From assembly GCA_020860025.1 (NCBI GenBank), contig JAJBVC010000104.1, positions 1 through 14,467 of the forward strand: 14,467 bases of DNA, in the 5' to 3' direction. Positions 12,817 through 14,467 of this stretch are shown here, one piece after another. How positions within the stretch are numbered: the stretch's first letter is position 1; every line of letters begins with the position of its first letter. Source of the DNA: Clostridiales bacterium. GTDB taxonomy: Bacteria > Bacillota > Clostridia > Oscillospirales > Acutalibacteraceae. The position numbers were made by a program, and so were the translations under genes. The notes below the pieces were generated by a model. That model saw only the letters and a program-made list of their open reading frames with translations. It did not search any database and had not been told where the DNA came from.

Positions 12817-14319
12817 TTATCTTTCCCAGTTGCGTGAACGTTCAACCGCACGCTTCCAGTCAGAATATTTTTTATTTCGTACCTGCGTTTCCATTGACGG
12901 AACGAAAATTTTGTCAACCTCACGGTTTGCCTCAATCTCGTCTGTGTTTTCCCAAACGCCTGTTGCAAGTCCTGCGCAGTATGCAGCACCTAAAGCGGTA
13001 GTTTCAACATTTTTAGGTCTGTTTACATTAACGCCTGTCATATCGGCTTGAATCTGCATCATAATATCCGATACAGACGCTCCGCCGTCAACACGCAAAT
13101 CTTTAAGCATAATGTCGGAATCGTTCATCATAGCCTCAAGTAAATCTGTCATTTGGTACGTTATACTTTCAAGAACTGCACGGCATATGTGCTTTTTGTT
13201 TACGCCACGAGTCAGTCCTATCATAATACCTCTTGCGTACATATCCCAGTACGGAGCGCCGAGTCCCGTAAAAGCCGGAACAAAATACAGTCCGTTTGAA
13301 TCCTCAACCTCAGCTGCAAGCTCGTCACATTCGGGCGCCGAATGAATCATCTCAAGCTCATCACGAAGCCATTTTATAACAGAACCGGCATTAAATGCCG
13401 AACCCTCAAGAGAATATGTAATTTCATTTCCTATACCCCAGGCAATGCCTGACAGCAGGTTGGAACGTGAATTAACACGCTTATTTCCGGTGTTCATCAG
13501 AAGGAAACAGCCTGTTCCGTATGTGTTCTTAGCCTGACCTTCATTAAAACATCCCTGACCGAACAATGCGCCCGGCTGATCGCCGATAGCTCCGGCAATA
13601 GGTACGCCCTCAATATCCTCAATACCTGTTATTTTGGCAATGTTGCCGTATATGCAGCTTGACGGTTTAACTTCGGGAAGCATACTCATAGGAATGTCAA
13701 GTTTTTCGCAAAGGAATGGATCCCAGCAAAGCTTGTCTATATCAAAAAGCATAGTTCTGCAAGCGTTTGAATAGTCGGTTACATGAACTTTACCGCCTGT
13801 TAAATTCCAAATAAGCCACGTGTCAACCGTGCCGAATAAAAGTTCTCCTCGTTCGGCTCGTTCTCTTGCACCCTCAACATTATCGAGAATCCATTTGATT
13901 TTAGTACCGCTGAAATATGCGTCGATTAAAAGACCTGTCGTTTCCTTAACATAATCGGAAAGCCCCTGCGCCTTTAAGTCCTCGCAAAGCTGTGCTGTAC
14001 GTCGGCACTGCCAAACTATAGCATTATAAACAGGCTTGCTAGTTTCTTTATCCCATACAATAGTGGTTTCACGCTGATTTGTAATACCTATGCCTGCAAT
14101 ATCCTTTGGATTTACCTTTTCAAGACGCAGGCAGGAGAGCATTGCGCTGATTTGTGAAAACAATATTTCCATCGGGTCATGTTCAACCCAACCGCTTTGG
14201 GGATAGTGCTGTTCAAATTCGTTTTGCGATTTGGCGACGATTTCACCTTTTTTGTTGAATATGATAGCACGTGACGAGGTAGTGCCCTGGTCAAGCGCCA
14301 TAATATATTTTTCAGCCAT
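12817..14319 (-). CDS. glpK: Glycerol kinase
   Basis: Cytoplasmic FGGY kinase that makes sn-glycerol 3-phosphate from glycerol and ATP. Visible: N-terminal ATP-binding motif ALDQGTTSSRA (D10, T13/T14), NQRET with R83 and E84, W103, Y135, TDYSNACRTMLF (181-192), catalytic base D247 in GAIGDQPGALFGQ, YGTGCFLLMNTG (267-278), and the C-terminal VDGGASVSDIMMQIQADM. The length of 500 residues is normal. The loop that carries the HPr-phosphorylated histidine in many Firmicutes (about 223-240 here) has no histidine, so PTS phosphorylation control looks absent. First gene of a three-gene operon with the malate/lactate dehydrogenase and malic enzyme; no glpF or glpP is within view. ATG 14317-14319 is preceded by GAGAGGGG. 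Confidence 0.97.
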   Translation of the reverse strand: MAEKYIMALDQGTTSSRAIIFNKKGEIVAKSQNEFEQHYPQSGWVEHDPMEILFSQISAMLSCLRLEKVNPKDIAGIGITNQRETTIVWDKETSKPVYNAIVWQCRRTAQLCEDLKAQGLSDYVKETTGLLIDAYFSGTKIKWILDNVEGARERAERGELLFGTVDTWLIWNLTGGKVHVTDYSNACRTMLFDIDKLCWDPFLCEKLDIPMSMLPEVKPSSCIYGNIAKITGIEDIEGVPIAGAIGDQPGALFGQGCFNEGQAKNTYGTGCFLLMNTGNKRVNSRSNLLSGIAWGIGNEITYSLEGSAFNAGSVIKWLRDELEMIHSAPECDELAAEVEDSNGLYFVPAFTGLGAPYWDMYARGIMIGLTRGVNKKHICRAVLESITYQMTDLLEAMMNDSDIMLKDLRVDGGASVSDIMMQIQADMTGVNVNRPKNVETTALGAAYCAGLATGVWENTDEIEANREVDKIFVPSMETQVRNKKYSDWKRAVERSRNWER

Positions 14320-14376
14320 ATATAAACCCCTCTCATATTATGCTTTTTATTATGGTTCGGTATTCCGTAAAAATAA

Positions 14377-14400
14377 AAAAGCAGGTTTAAACCTACTTTT
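14377..14400. promoter_or_regulatory. Palindrome with T tract in the glpK leader (operator or attenuator)
   Basis: AAAAGCAGGTTT (14377-14388) and AAACCTACTTTT (14389-14400) are complementary at every position but one, which is a G-T wobble. On the minus strand it is followed by TTTTTTATTTTT, as in an intrinsic terminator. If transcription starts near 14422 this is a leader terminator, as used in GlpP-type antitermination; if it starts near 14394 the palindrome covers the start site and would be an operator. Confidence 0.6.
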
Positions 14401-14429
14401 ATTTTACTTTATTCAAAGTGTAAAGTCAA
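14401..14429 (-). promoter_or_regulatory. glpK promoter candidate, proximal
   Basis: On the minus strand TTGACT (14429-14424), 17 bases, TAAAAT (14406-14401). The predicted start near 14394 falls inside the palindrome at 14377-14400. Confidence 0.65.
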
Positions 14430-14434
14430 TTACA
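14419..14434. promoter_or_regulatory. TGTAA-N6-TTACA dyad over the glpK promoters
   Basis: A perfect 5-bp inverted repeat with six-base spacing, the geometry of CRP/FNR-family sites (TGTGA-N6-TCACA in E. coli). It covers the -35 box of the proximal promoter and the -10 box of the distal one. No regulator is known here. Confidence 0.3.
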
Positions 14435-14457
14435 GCAAGGTTAGAAGTTTGTTACAA
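14429..14457 (-). promoter_or_regulatory. glpK promoter candidate, distal
   Basis: On the minus strand TTGTAA (14457-14452), 17 bases, TGTAAT (14434-14429). It would start near 14422 and transcribe the whole leader palindrome. Its -10 box overlaps the -35 box of the proximal candidate. Confidence 0.4.
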
Positions 14458-14467
14458 AAATTTGTAT

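Noticed and set aside
14450..14467. Third WalR-type site at the right edge
   Set aside because: TGTTAC is present but the next TGTAT lies seven, not five, bases away and the window ends there.

Overview
The window looks like the chromosome of a low-GC Gram-positive anaerobe, most likely one of the Clostridia (Ruminococcaceae/Oscillospirales-like). This is inferred from AT-rich intergenic DNA, strong AGGAGG-type ribosome sites, TTG starts, vegetative promoters close to TTGACA-17-TATAAT, a short NadB, and genes typical of that group (a DUF3048/YerB-like protein, a glycerol kinase/malate operon, a stand-alone malic enzyme). I see no tRNA, rRNA, CRISPR array, transposase or phage gene. Genus-level placement would be a guess.

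Layout, left to right. (1) 1-3534, minus strand: a strong promoter at 3506-3534 drives nadB and nadC (aspartate to nicotinate mononucleotide, minus nadA, which is not here). A gene for the N-terminal half of an MmeI-like restriction-methylation enzyme lies just downstream. Its reading frame leaves the family exactly at the SAM-binding motif and runs off the window edge through unrelated DNA, so it looks truncated or rearranged. (2) 3536-5543, plus strand: a divergent promoter and a two-gene operon of a HAD phosphatase and a calcineurin-like metallophosphoesterase with an altered GNHD motif. (3) 5544-5852: a repeat- and dyad-rich intergenic region, followed by murA (TTG start) and a bidirectional terminator. 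(4) 7276-7899, minus strand: an unrecognised protein, perhaps a remote actin-fold relative. (5) 8044-9417, plus strand: a DUF3048 protein anchored by one membrane segment. (6) 9539-10198, minus strand: a secreted CHAP-domain hydrolase with a WalR-box-like direct repeat upstream. (7) 10478-14319, minus strand: the operon glpK - malate/lactate dehydrogenase (Ldh2 type) - NADP-type malic enzyme. Two overlapping promoter candidates and a perfect-length palindrome with a T tract lie in front of glpK.

How the genes fit together: nadB and nadC make NAD, and the malate dehydrogenase plus malic enzyme could move reducing power from NADH to NADPH at the expense of oxaloacetate while glpK feeds glycerol into central metabolism. 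murA starts peptidoglycan synthesis, and the CHAP protein and the DUF3048 protein act at or outside the membrane. Both murA and the CHAP gene have TGTTAC direct repeats of the type bound by WalR, which suggests (but does not prove) shared cell-wall control.

There is no obvious large undescribed system. The points most worth following are the truncated MmeI-like gene at the window edge, the repeated ribosome-binding site in front of nadB, the GNHD-to-ATHD change in the metallophosphoesterase, the shared TGTTAC repeats, and the glpK leader palindrome. All assignments were made by eye, without database searches.
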